A program made the translations under genes and the position numbers. A stretch of 64,000 bases of DNA from GCA-2705995 sp965661625. GTDB taxonomy: Bacteria; Bacteroidota; Bacteroidia; Flavobacteriales_G; Salibacteraceae. This document shows positions 25,492 through 34,205 of this stretch, one piece after another (within the stretch, counting starts at the first letter, position 1; every line of letters starts with the position of its first letter). The stretch lies in NCBI GenBank assembly GCA_965661625.1, contig CBFIEM010000002.1, forward strand, positions 1-64,000. Direction: 5' to 3'. The notes below the pieces were generated by a model, which saw only the letters and a list, made by a program, of their open reading frames with translations, did no database searches and was not told where the DNA came from.

Positions 25492-26841
25492 ATGAAAAGA
25501 TTTTTCGAGACTTTAACGAATATCTGGAAGATAGAGGAATTGAGGAATAGAATCCTGTTAACACTTGGGTTCTTGCTTATTTACCGTCTAGGATCTTTTG
25601 TAGTTCTTCCAGGTGTTGACTCAGTTAAACTGGATAGCTTGAGTGACGGAGCTGTAGGTATAGCCGCATTGCTAAACTTATTCGCAGGTGGAGCCTTTTC
25701 ACGTGCGTCCGTTTTTGCTTTGGGGATAATGCCATACATTTCGGCATCCATTGTTATGCAATTAATGGGGATAGCTGTTCCAAGCATTCAAAAAATGCAA
25801 CGAGAGGGAGAGTCAGGTCGAAGAAAAATTAATCAGTGGACCCGTCTACTTACAATTGCAATTACTCTTGGTCAAGCACCAGGCTATTTAGCAACACAAG
25901 TGCCAGGTGAAGCTGTTATAAACCCGGGTTTCTTCTCATTTACATTACCGGCAATCATTGTTCTCACGACAGGAACATTGTTTGTTATGTGGTTGGGTGA
26001 AAAGATTACAGATCGAGGTATAGGTAATGGTATTAGCTTGCTCATTATGGTAGGTATCATAGCGAACTTGCCTACAGCATTCTTATTCGAATTTGATGCT
26101 CAGATGGGCGTTACAGGAGGGGGACTGATTGTAGTGCTTCTCGAGTTAGTATTGCTATTATTTGTAACCATTATCACAGTATTGTTAATTCAAGGAGTAC
26201 GTCGTGTTCCAGTACAATTTGCCAAGAAAGTAGTAGGAGGACAGCAGCAGGTAGGTGGTGCACGAAACTATATTCCGTTGAAGGTTAATGGAGCTGGCGT
26301 GATGCCAATTATATTTGCTCAAGCGCTAATGTTTGTACCAATTACATTAGTTGGTGTGTCAGATAGCGATTTAATGACTAGTTTTGCAGCCGTTTTCAGT
26401 GATATAACAGGTGTTTGGTATAATACTGTTTTTGCGTTGTTGATTATTGTCTTTACGTATTTCTACACAGCAATTACAATTAACCCGACACAAATGGCGG
26501 ATGACTTGAAAAAGAATGGTGGTTTTGTACCTGGTGTGAAACCTGGAAAACAGACGTCTGAATTTATAGACAACATTCTTTCAAGAATTACGCTACCTGG
26601 TTCGATTTTCTTAGCATTTATCGCTATTCTTCCTGCGTTTGCAGTTATGGCGGGAGTGTCTCAGAATTTCTCGTACTTCTTCGGAGGAACATCGCTGTTA
26701 ATTATGGTAGGGGTTGTATTGGACACCTTGCAGCAAATAGAGAGTTATTTATTGATGCGTCATTATGATGGGTTGATGAAAACAGGAAAGATAAAAGGAC
26801 GTTCGGGCGCTATCGGAGTGGCTGGAACTAACACGATATAA
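25492..26841 (+). CDS. secY: Protein translocase subunit SecY
   Basis: A 449-residue channel subunit of the Sec translocon with about ten membrane helices. NRILLTLGFLLIYRLGSFV is the first helix region. IMPYISASIVMQLM and the cytoplasmic loop REGESGRRKINQWTR (loop 2/3) and GGFVPGVKPGKQTSEFID (loop C5 area, ribosome and SecA contact) are conserved. ATG at 25492 is preferred to a TTG one codon upstream. infA follows directly after 10 bp; adk and map, which sit between secY and infA in many bacteria, are absent. Confidence 0.97.
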   Translation: MKRFFETLTNIWKIEELRNRILLTLGFLLIYRLGSFVVLPGVDSVKLDSLSDGAVGIAALLNLFAGGAFSRASVFALGIMPYISASIVMQLMGIAVPSIQKMQREGESGRRKINQWTRLLTIAITLGQAPGYLATQVPGEAVINPGFFSFTLPAIIVLTTGTLFVMWLGEKITDRGIGNGISLLIMVGIIANLPTAFLFEFDAQMGVTGGGLIVVLLELVLLLFVTIITVLLIQGVRRVPVQFAKKVVGGQQQVGGARNYIPLKVNGAGVMPIIFAQALMFVPITLVGVSDSDLMTSFAAVFSDITGVWYNTVFALLIIVFTYFYTAITINPTQMADDLKKNGGFVPGVKPGKQTSEFIDNILSRITLPGSIFLAFIAILPAFAVMAGVSQNFSYFFGGTSLLIMVGVVLDTLQQIESYLLMRHYDGLMKTGKIKGRSGAIGVAGTNTI

Positions 26842-26851
26842 GAGGATAAGT

Positions 26852-27070
26852 ATGGCTAAACAGTCGTCGATTGAACAAGATGGAACCATCATAGAGGCAT
26901 TGTCAAATGCAATGTTTAGGGTGGAACTTGAAAATGGACATGTAATTACGGCTCACATTTCAGGTAAGATGAGAATGCACTACATTAAAATCTTGCCAGG
27001 TGATAAAGTAAAGGTGGCTATGTCGCCATACGATTTAAGTAAAGGAAGAATTACATTTAGATATAAATAG
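26852..27070 (+). CDS. infA: Translation initiation factor IF-1
   Basis: A 72-residue OB-fold protein that binds the 30S A site during initiation. MAKQSSIEQDGTIIEALSNA, VELENGHVITAHISGKMRM and VKVAMSPYDLSKGRITFRYK match the family at full length. Confidence 0.97.
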   Translation: MAKQSSIEQDGTIIEALSNAMFRVELENGHVITAHISGKMRMHYIKILPGDKVKVAMSPYDLSKGRITFRYK

Positions 27071-27085
27071 CAGAGGGAATTAATC

Positions 27086-27202
27086 ATGAAGGTTCGAGCA
27101 TCACTCAAAAAAAGAAGTTCCGACTGTAAAATCGTACGTCGCAAAGGAAGATTGTACGTGATTAACAAGAAGAACCCAAAGTTCAAACAACGACAAGGTT
27201 AG
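27086..27202 (+). CDS. rpmJ: 50S ribosomal protein L36, cysteine-poor form
   Basis: A 38-residue L36. It begins MKVRASLKKRSSDCKIVRR and ends KFKQRQG. The zinc-type L36 has a C-C-C-H ligand set; here only C14 remains, while the positions around residues 11, 27 and 32-33 hold Ser, Asn and Lys/Phe. It should therefore not bind zinc. It lies between infA and rpsM as usual. Confidence 0.95.
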   Translation: MKVRASLKKRSSDCKIVRRKGRLYVINKKNPKFKQRQG

Positions 27203-27225
27203 AATTTAACACCAATAATTAGACT

Positions 27226-27603
27226 ATGGCTAGGATAGCAGGTATTGACTTACCTAAAAACAAAAGAGGGGTTATAGGTCTGACTTACATTTACGGTATT
27301 GGCCGTTCTACAGCAGCTGAGATATTAGCTAAAGCAGAAGTAAGTGAAGACAAAAAAGTTCAGGAATGGAACGACGACGAGTTGGCCAAAATCAGAACTT
27401 TCATTAACGATAACCTGAAAGTAGAAGGAGCTCTTAGATCAGAAGTACAAACCAACATTAAACGTCTGATGGATATCGGATGTTATCGAGGTGTACGACA
27501 TAGAGTAGGTCTTCCTCTCAGGGGGCAACGTACAAAGAACAACTCGCGAACTCGTAAGGGTAAACGTAAGACAGTTGCGAACAAGAAAAAGGCTACTAAG
27601 TAA
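27226..27603 (+). CDS. rpsM: 30S ribosomal protein S13
   Basis: A 125-residue S13 of the 30S head that bridges to L5. MARIAGIDLPKNKRGVIGLTY and the C-terminal GVRHRVGLPLRGQRTKNNSRTRKGKRKTV are complete, with a Lys-rich tail contacting P-site tRNA. Confidence 0.97.
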   Translation: MARIAGIDLPKNKRGVIGLTYIYGIGRSTAAEILAKAEVSEDKKVQEWNDDELAKIRTFINDNLKVEGALRSEVQTNIKRLMDIGCYRGVRHRVGLPLRGQRTKNNSRTRKGKRKTVANKKKATK

Positions 27604-27621
27604 TTTTAAGAGTATTAAGCT

Positions 27622-28005
27622 ATGGCTAAAACAGCTGCTAAAAAGAGAAAAGTTAAAGTTGATCCGGTGGGCCAAGCTCACATCAGGGCTTCTTTCAACA
27701 ATATCATTATCTCGCTTACGAATGCTAACGGGCAAGTTATTTCTTGGTCTTCAGCAGGTAAAATGGGATTTAGAGGATCAAAGAAAAACACTCCTTACGC
27801 TGCTCAGGTTTCAGCACAGGATTGTGCTAAAGTTGCGCATGATGCGGGTCTACGTAAAGTAAAAGTTTACGTTAAAGGTCCGGGTTCAGGTCGTGAATCT
27901 GCAATTCGTTCAATTCACAATAGTGGAATTGAGGTAATTGAGATTATAGATGTAACTCCATTGCCACACAATGGTTGTCGTCCACCCAAGCGTAGAAGAG
28001 TTTAA
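27622..28005 (+). CDS. rpsK: 30S ribosomal protein S11
   Basis: A 127-residue S11 of the platform, near the E-site mRNA. GQAHIRASFNNIIISLTN, the GFRGSKKNTPYAAQ segment and the C-terminal DVTPLPHNGCRPPKRRRV are family landmarks. Confidence 0.97.
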   Translation: MAKTAAKKRKVKVDPVGQAHIRASFNNIIISLTNANGQVISWSSAGKMGFRGSKKNTPYAAQVSAQDCAKVAHDAGLRKVKVYVKGPGSGRESAIRSIHNSGIEVIEIIDVTPLPHNGCRPPKRRRV

Positions 28006-28036
28006 TTGGCATCCGCCACAGAAAAGAAGTTAAGAA

Positions 28037-28642
28037 ATGGCTAGATATAGAGGTCCAAAATCTAAAATCGCTCGTCGCTTTAAAGATCCAATCTTTGGAG
28101 CTGATAAGGCGTTAGAGAAAAAGAATTATTCACCAGGACAACATGGTCCTAACAAGCGTAGATCGAAGCAATCGGAATATGCTGTTCAGCTCGCTGAAAA
28201 ACAAAAGGCGAAATATACTTACGGTATTTTGGAACGTCAGTTTCGAAATATGTTTGAACGCGCATCGCGCGCTCCTGGCGTAACTGGTGAATTACTATTG
28301 TTATCATGTGAATCACGTTTAGATAATGTTGTATTCCGTATGGGAATCTCTCCTACACGTCGTGGTGCACGTCAGTTTGTTACACACCGTCACATTACAG
28401 TGAATGGTGAGTTGGTTAACATTCCATCTTACAATGTACGCCCTGGTGATATTATCGCCGTGCGTGAAAAATCGAAATCATTAATCGCTATTACTGATTC
28501 AGTAGCTCAAAATTCACGCAGCTATTCGTGGATAGAATTTGACAAGGCTGAACTTAAAGGTAAGTTCTTGAATAATCCTACTCGTGAGGATATTCCTGAA
28601 AATATCAAAGAACAGTTAATCGTCGAATTGTACTCTAAATAA
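28037..28642 (+). CDS. rpsD: 30S ribosomal protein S4
   Basis: A 201-residue S4, primary binder of the 16S 5' domain. MARYRGPKSKIARRF at the start (no zinc-type cysteines), the S4 RNA-binding domain with RLDNVVFRMGISPTRRGARQFVTHRHI, and normal C-terminus IVELYSK. It is 31 bp after rpsK and 33 bp before rpoA. In E. coli S4 represses the alpha operon; no such leader is evident here. Confidence 0.97.
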   Translation: MARYRGPKSKIARRFKDPIFGADKALEKKNYSPGQHGPNKRRSKQSEYAVQLAEKQKAKYTYGILERQFRNMFERASRAPGVTGELLLLSCESRLDNVVFRMGISPTRRGARQFVTHRHITVNGELVNIPSYNVRPGDIIAVREKSKSLIAITDSVAQNSRSYSWIEFDKAELKGKFLNNPTREDIPENIKEQLIVELYSK

Positions 28643-28675
28643 TCCACCAATTAAGAACAAAAAGAAAGCACTCGT

Positions 28676-29668
28676 ATGGCTATACTAGATTTTCAAAAAC
28701 CGGACAAGGTGATCATGATTAGCTCTGATGACTATCATGGTGAGTTTGAATTCCGCCCTTTAGAACCAGGTTATGGTATAACAGTTGGAAATGCCTTGAG
28801 ACGTATTTTGTTGTCTTCATTGGAGGGTTTTGCGATTACGAACGTAAAAATTGAAGGTGTTGATCACGAATTCTCAACCATTAAGGGAGTTATTGAAGAT
28901 GTAACGGATATCATCTTAAACTTAAAGCAAGTGCGTTTTAAGCAACAGATTGAGGATACTGACGCTGAGACTGTAACTGTTCGTGTGAACGGTCAGAATA
29001 AATTTACAGCAGGTGATATAGGTAAATTCACATCTGGTTTTCAAGTATTGAACCCTGATCACGTGATTTGTGATATGGAAGATTCTGTTTCATTGCAAAT
29101 GGAGTTGACTATCGGAAAAGGACGTGGTTATGTGCCTGCTGAAGAGAACAAGAACGCCAGCGCAAGTATTGGTGAAGTAGCAATCGATAGTATCTTTACA
29201 CCAATTCGAAATGTGAAATATAGCATTGAGAATTATCGTGTTGAGCAAAAAACAGATTACGAAAAGCTAATCATTCAGATCGAGACGGATGGCTCTGTTC
29301 ATCCCAAAGAGGCTCTGAAAGAAGCTGCTAAGATCTTGATTCACCACTTCATGTTGTTTAGTGACGAAAAAATCACGTTAGAAACCGAGGAGAAAGCTGC
29401 TGAAGAGGAGTTTGATGAAACATCGCTTCACATGCGTCAGTTACTCAAAACAAAGCTGGTAGACCTTGATTTATCAGTTCGTGCTTTGAACTGCTTGAAA
29501 GCTGCTGAAGTTGAGACCTTGGGTGATCTCGTTACTTATGAGCGCAATGATTTATTAAAATTTAGAAATTTTGGTAAGAAGTCATTGACGGAGTTGGATG
29601 AATTGGTAGAGCGTAAGGGCCTTAGTTTTGGCATGAACCTCTCGAAGTATAAATTGGATAAGGAATAA
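28676..29668 (+). CDS. rpoA: RNA polymerase alpha subunit
   Basis: A 330-residue alpha subunit. The N-terminal assembly domain has GYGITVGNALRRILLSSLEG and EDVTDIILNLK. An acidic linker (~235-250) leads to the C-terminal domain (~255-325) with DLSVRALNCLKAAEVETLGDL and RNFGKKSLTELDELV, which binds UP elements and activators. 35 bp before rplQ. Confidence 0.98.
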   Translation: MAILDFQKPDKVIMISSDDYHGEFEFRPLEPGYGITVGNALRRILLSSLEGFAITNVKIEGVDHEFSTIKGVIEDVTDIILNLKQVRFKQQIEDTDAETVTVRVNGQNKFTAGDIGKFTSGFQVLNPDHVICDMEDSVSLQMELTIGKGRGYVPAEENKNASASIGEVAIDSIFTPIRNVKYSIENYRVEQKTDYEKLIIQIETDGSVHPKEALKEAAKILIHHFMLFSDEKITLETEEKAAEEEFDETSLHMRQLLKTKLVDLDLSVRALNCLKAAEVETLGDLVTYERNDLLKFRNFGKKSLTELDELVERKGLSFGMNLSKYKLDKE

Positions 29669-29703
29669 GCAAGAAGTAGGGATACTTCATAAACTGCACT
29701 GTC

Positions 29704-30276
29704 ATGAGACATAAGAAATCATTTAATCACTTAGGCCGTAAGAGCGCACACCGTAAGGCTATGTTAGCCAATATGGGGTCTTCATTGATTCAACACAAGC
29801 GCATCAATACGACCGTAGCTAAAGCGAAAGCTTTACGTGGTTTTATTGAACCGTTGATAACTAAAAGTAAAACAGATTCTACACATTCACGTAGAACGGT
29901 TTTTAGCTACTTGAGGGATAAAGATGCTGTATCTGAATTGTTCAGAGAGGTAGCACCTAAAGTAGCGGATCGTCCAGGTGGATATACGCGAATCATCAAA
30001 ACAGGCTTCCGTTTAGGAGATGGAGCTGAAATGGCGATGATTGAATTGGTAGATTTCAATGAAGTTTACGGTAAAGAGGACACAACGAAAACGAAAAAAC
30101 GTCGTAGTCGTAGAGGTGGGGCAAAGAAAGCAACTGAATCTGTGGTAGAAGATGCAACCGTAGTAGAAGAAGCAAAAGAAGCCGCTCCGAAAAAAGAGAA
30201 AAAAGCTGAAAGCAAGGACGATAAGCCCGAAGCTAAAGCTGATGATAAAAAGAAAGAGGACGGAGCTAGCGAATAA
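29704..30276 (+). CDS. rplQ: 50S ribosomal protein L17 with long charged tail
   Basis: L17 of 190 residues. The core (1-~120) is normal: MRHKKSFNHLGRKSAHRKAM, KRINTTVAKAKALRGFIEPL and FRLGDGAEMAMIELVDFNE. A tail of ~65 residues follows, first Lys/Arg-rich (TKTKKRRSRRGGAKK), then mixed Glu/Lys/Ala/Asp, and is surely disordered. Such tails occur in L17 of other Bacteroidota; their role is unknown. It is the last ribosomal gene, followed by a strong terminator. Confidence 0.96.
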   Translation: MRHKKSFNHLGRKSAHRKAMLANMGSSLIQHKRINTTVAKAKALRGFIEPLITKSKTDSTHSRRTVFSYLRDKDAVSELFREVAPKVADRPGGYTRIIKTGFRLGDGAEMAMIELVDFNEVYGKEDTTKTKKRRSRRGGAKKATESVVEDATVVEEAKEAAPKKEKKAESKDDKPEAKADDKKKEDGASE

Positions 30277-30300
30277 TGACGATAGCACGTTGAATTTATT

Positions 30301-30338
30301 AAAAGGATGAGGCCGTTTCGGTTTTATCCTTTTTTTTT
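30301..30338 (+). terminator. Intrinsic terminator of the ribosomal supercluster
   Basis: A 15-bp stem (30301-30315 with 30319-30333, several G-T pairs inside) and a TTT loop, followed by T up to 30338. It ends 24 bp after rplQ and 18 bp before carA. Confidence 0.8.
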
Positions 30339-30356
30339 GTCAAATTATAGCAGCCC

Positions 30357-31466
30357 ATGAAGTTCAACGAAAAGAAAGATGCAGTAATTCTCCTCGAAGA
30401 TGGAACCGTCTTTAAAGGAAAAGCTGTTGGAAAAATAGGTGTAACCTCAGGTGAAATCGCCTTTAACACTGGAATGACTGGTTATCAAGAGATCTTTACG
30501 GATCCCTCTTATTATGGCCAGATATTAGTAATGACACCGTCGCACATCGGTAATTATGGTGTTCATGATGATGAGATTGAATCTGACTCGGTGAAAATCG
30601 CAGGTTTGATATGTAAAAAGTTTTCGGATGTTTTCAGTAGGCCAGGCGCTTCGGATAGCATTCAGGGCTATTTTGAGTCAAATAATGTTGTAGGTATTTC
30701 AGATGTAGATACCAGAGCGTTAGTTCGCTACATTAGGAACAAAGGGGCAATGAATGCCATTATATCATCTGAAACAACAGACATTGAAGTATTAAAGAAT
30801 CGTATGAAGTCTGTTCCTTCAATGGATGGTCTTGAACTTTCATCAAAGGTTACAACCACGGAGTCCTTTCATGTGGGAGATGAAAATGCGGATTATAAAG
30901 TGGCTGTTCTTGATTTAGGTGTGAAACGCAATATTTTACGATGCCTTGCAGAACGGGGATGTTACCTTAAAGTATTTCCTATGGGTACGACCCTAAGAGA
31001 AATGGAATCATGGAGTCCAGATGGTTATATGCTAACCAATGGACCAGGAGATCCGTCTGCTATGCCTACATCAATTGAATTGGTTAAGGATATTGTTGCC
31101 TTGAACAAACCTGTATTTGGTATTTGTTTGGGGCATCAGTTGCTAGCTTTATCACAGGGATTGAAGACTACAAAAATGTTCAATGGACATCGTGGTATTA
31201 ATCATCCTGTTAAAAATTTAATTACGGGTAAAGGTGAAATCACTTCCCAAAACCATGGGTTCGTGGTTGACCGTGATGCGGTCTCCGATAGGACCGATAT
31301 TCGTATTACACATGAGCACCTTAACGACGGATCGCTTGCTGGAATTAAGTTGGTTGATAGACCTGTGTTTTCAGTACAGTTTCATCCTGAATCATCAGCA
31401 GGGCCGAATGATTCACGGTATCTATTTGATGATTTTATTACCTTAATGCAGGAAGAAAAAAAATAA
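30357..31466 (+). CDS. carA: Carbamoyl-phosphate synthase small subunit
   Basis: A 369-residue glutaminase subunit that hydrolyses glutamine and passes ammonia to CarB for pyrimidine and arginine synthesis. The N-terminal CarA domain has GEIAFNTGMTGYQEIFTDPS. The class I amidotransferase domain has the nucleophile in FGICLGHQLLALS and the His/Glu of the triad in FSVQFHPESSAGP. carB is not in the window, so the two subunits are encoded apart. The gene follows the rplQ terminator with no clear promoter of its own and precedes eno by 14 bp. Confidence 0.96.
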   Translation: MKFNEKKDAVILLEDGTVFKGKAVGKIGVTSGEIAFNTGMTGYQEIFTDPSYYGQILVMTPSHIGNYGVHDDEIESDSVKIAGLICKKFSDVFSRPGASDSIQGYFESNNVVGISDVDTRALVRYIRNKGAMNAIISSETTDIEVLKNRMKSVPSMDGLELSSKVTTTESFHVGDENADYKVAVLDLGVKRNILRCLAERGCYLKVFPMGTTLREMESWSPDGYMLTNGPGDPSAMPTSIELVKDIVALNKPVFGICLGHQLLALSQGLKTTKMFNGHRGINHPVKNLITGKGEITSQNHGFVVDRDAVSDRTDIRITHEHLNDGSLAGIKLVDRPVFSVQFHPESSAGPNDSRYLFDDFITLMQEEKK

Positions 31467-31480
31467 TAAAACCTTGAACT

Positions 31481-32767
31481 ATGTCTTATATTTCTTCAAT
31501 TCGCGCCAGACAAATTTTAGACTCTCGTGGTAATCCTACCATCGAAGTGGATGTTCAAACGGATTCAGGAGCTTTTGGAACGGCAGCTGTTCCTTCGGGA
31601 GCATCTACTGGTATTCATGAAGCCGTAGAACTTCGTGATGGAGATGCAAAGCGCTATATGGGCAAAGGAGTCCTCAAAGCTGTAGAGCATGTAAACACGG
31701 TGTTAAATGAACAGCTCAAGGGAATGCCAGTTTATGATCAGCAGGGTATAGATCATGCAATGATTAAGATAGATGGCACCGCTAATAAAGGCAGCCTTGG
31801 AGCTAATGCAATTTTGGGTGTGTCATTGGCTGTTTCAAAAGCCGCGGCTGATCTGCACGGACTGCCGCTATACAGGTACGTGGGAGGGGTAAATGCCGCA
31901 ACGCTCCCTATTCCTATGATGAACATCTTAAATGGTGGTTCCCATGCCGATAATAAGATTGACTTCCAAGAGTTTATGGTTATGCCTGTAGGGGCTTCCT
32001 CGTTCTCGGAAGGTTTGAGGTGGGGTACAGAAGTTTTTCACCACCTTAAGAAAGTGCTTAAAGACAAAGGATTGTCAACAAACGTTGGTGATGAGGGGGG
32101 ATTTGCCCCTAATATCAGCTCCAATGAAGAAGCAATTCAATACGTAATTCAGGCAATCGAATCGGCGGGGTATCGTCCAGGTGAGGATCTTTATATTGCA
32201 ATGGATGCAGCATCTTCTGAATTCTTTAAAGAGGATGAAGGCGTTTACCACTTCCATAAGTCAACAGGAGATAAGTTAACACCGGCTGAAATGGCTGCTT
32301 ATTGGAAAGATTGGGTATCAAAATATCCAATAATATCCATTGAAGATGGTTGTGCAGAAGATGATTGGGAAGGATGGAAGTTGATGACTGATGCCATTGG
32401 TTCCAAAACACAGTTGGTTGGAGATGATTTGTTCGTGACCAATACGGTTAGATTAAATCAAGGAATTGAGACGAATGTTGCAAATTCAATCTTAATTAAA
32501 GTAAATCAAATTGGTACATTAACTGAGACTATCAATGCAGTTGACATGGCTCACAGAGCAGGGTATACTTCAGTTATGAGCCACCGGTCAGGCGAGACTG
32601 AAGATACTACCATTGCTGATTTGGCAGTTGCTTTAAATACGGGGCAAATAAAAACGGGATCGGCGTCACGAAGTGACAGAATCGCAAAATATAACCGATT
32701 ATTGCGTATTGAAGAACAATTGGGAAGTCAAGCGCGTTACTTGGGAAAAGATTTCAAGTTTGTTTAA
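31481..32767 (+). CDS. eno: Enolase
   Basis: A 428-residue glycolytic enzyme (2-phosphoglycerate to PEP). RQILDSRGNPTIEVDV and GASTGIHEAVELRDGD are N-terminal. Metal ligands lie in AMDAASSEF, SIEDGCAEDDWEGW and VGDDLFVTN; the catalytic loop SHRSGETEDT and GSASRSDRIAKYNRLLRIEE follow. Full length. It lies between carA and gltA, an order I associate with Bacteroidota. Confidence 0.98.
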   Translation: MSYISSIRARQILDSRGNPTIEVDVQTDSGAFGTAAVPSGASTGIHEAVELRDGDAKRYMGKGVLKAVEHVNTVLNEQLKGMPVYDQQGIDHAMIKIDGTANKGSLGANAILGVSLAVSKAAADLHGLPLYRYVGGVNAATLPIPMMNILNGGSHADNKIDFQEFMVMPVGASSFSEGLRWGTEVFHHLKKVLKDKGLSTNVGDEGGFAPNISSNEEAIQYVIQAIESAGYRPGEDLYIAMDAASSEFFKEDEGVYHFHKSTGDKLTPAEMAAYWKDWVSKYPIISIEDGCAEDDWEGWKLMTDAIGSKTQLVGDDLFVTNTVRLNQGIETNVANSILIKVNQIGTLTETINAVDMAHRAGYTSVMSHRSGETEDTTIADLAVALNTGQIKTGSASRSDRIAKYNRLLRIEEQLGSQARYLGKDFKFV

Positions 32768-32866
32768 TGAGGAGCAGCTTTTAATTTCGACTTCTCTTTG
32801 TTATTTTCGCGTGGCTCATATCGTTTGTAGCTACAAGTAGTTTTAAAAACCTAATTAATAGTACAT

Positions 32867-34153
32867 ATGTCGGATTCAGCAGAATTGAAAATCAATGGAA
32901 AATCATTTGAATTACCATTAATTAAGGGTACCGAAGAAGAGGTAGGTATCGATATCAGTAAATTGCGCGCAGGTAGTGGTGCAATTACCGTTGATCCGGG
33001 TTTTAAAAATACAGGTTCTACAACAAGTTCAATCACCTTCCTTGATGGTGAAAAAGGTATTCTTAGATACCGTGGGTACAGTATTGAAGAGCTTGCAGAA
33101 AAATCAACTTTCTTGGAGGTTGCATACCTTTTAATTAATGGTGAATTACCAAGTGCCGCTGACTTGAAACAGTATGAAGATGACATTCGTTATCATACTA
33201 TGATTCACGAAGATGTTCGTCACATTTTAGAAGGCTTTCCTTCAAATGCTCATCCGATGGGTGTATTGTCGTCACTTGTATGTTCACAAACTGCATTTTA
33301 TCCAGAGTCGTTAGACCCTAATCGTTCATCACATGAAGTGATGTTAAGCATTACGCGCATTTTGGCAAAATTGCCAACAATGGCGGCTTGGGCGTATAAA
33401 AATGCAATGGGACATCCTTTAATTTACCCAGATAACTCAAAGAACTACACGCAAAATTTCTTAAAAATGATGTTTGCGGTTCCAGCTGAAGACTATGAGG
33501 TTGATCCGGTAATTGCAGACGCATTAGACAAACTATTAATCCTTCACGCTGACCACGAGCAAAACTGTTCTGCATCAACTGTGCGTGTGGTGGGTTCTTC
33601 TCATGCTAGCTTATATGCCTCTATATCGGCAGGTATTAATGCCCTGTGGGGTCCGCTGCATGGAGGAGCAAATCAGGCAGTTATCGAAATGTTGGAGAAC
33701 ATCAAAAAGGATGGAGGAGACGTTGCGAAATATGTTCAGAAGGCCAAAGATAAGAATGACCCATTCCGTTTGATGGGATTTGGTCACCGTGTTTATAAGA
33801 ACTTTGATCCACGTGCTAAAATCATCAAGAAAGCAGCTGATGACGTGTTAGAAAAACTAGGTGTTCAAGATCCAGTGCTAGATATTGCCAAAGAGTTGGA
33901 ACGTGTAGCATTAGAAGATGAATACTTTGTATCAAAGAAGCTTTATCCGAATGTAGATTTCTATTCTGGTATCATCTACCGTGCGATGGGGATCCCTACT
34001 GAGATGTTCACGGTAATGTTTGCATTAGGTCGATTGCCTGGTTGGATCGCACAATGGAAAGAAATGCGTGAGAATCACGAGCCAATTGGTCGTCCACGTC
34101 AGATATACACAGGATATAATGCTCGTAATTATGTTCCTGCATCTGATAGGTAG
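32867..34153 (+). CDS. gltA: Citrate synthase (type II)
   Basis: A 428-residue citrate synthase, first step of the TCA cycle. It has the N-terminal extension of ~50 residues found in the hexameric Gram-negative type, then ITFLDGEKGILRYRGYSIEEL. Catalytic His and Asp lie in LHADHEQNCSASTVR, GPLHGGANQAVIEML, MGFGHRVYKNFDPRA and YSGIIYRAMGIP. There is a 99-bp gap after eno with a poor promoter match (TTTG at 32797, TATCGTTTG at 32819), and a strong terminator after the gene. Confidence 0.97.
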   Translation: MSDSAELKINGKSFELPLIKGTEEEVGIDISKLRAGSGAITVDPGFKNTGSTTSSITFLDGEKGILRYRGYSIEELAEKSTFLEVAYLLINGELPSAADLKQYEDDIRYHTMIHEDVRHILEGFPSNAHPMGVLSSLVCSQTAFYPESLDPNRSSHEVMLSITRILAKLPTMAAWAYKNAMGHPLIYPDNSKNYTQNFLKMMFAVPAEDYEVDPVIADALDKLLILHADHEQNCSASTVRVVGSSHASLYASISAGINALWGPLHGGANQAVIEMLENIKKDGGDVAKYVQKAKDKNDPFRLMGFGHRVYKNFDPRAKIIKKAADDVLEKLGVQDPVLDIAKELERVALEDEYFVSKKLYPNVDFYSGIIYRAMGIPTEMFTVMFALGRLPGWIAQWKEMRENHEPIGRPRQIYTGYNARNYVPASDR

Positions 34154-34177
34154 AAGAAAAAATAATAGCGTAATAAG

Positions 34178-34205
34178 AAGGTCACTTTTTCAGTGACCTT
34201 TTTTT
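34178..34205 (+). terminator. Intrinsic terminator of gltA
   Basis: A 9-bp perfect stem AAGGTCACT/AGTGACCTT with a 5-nt loop and a T-tract to 34205. The T-tract overlaps the stop codon of the convergent peptidase gene. Confidence 0.85.
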
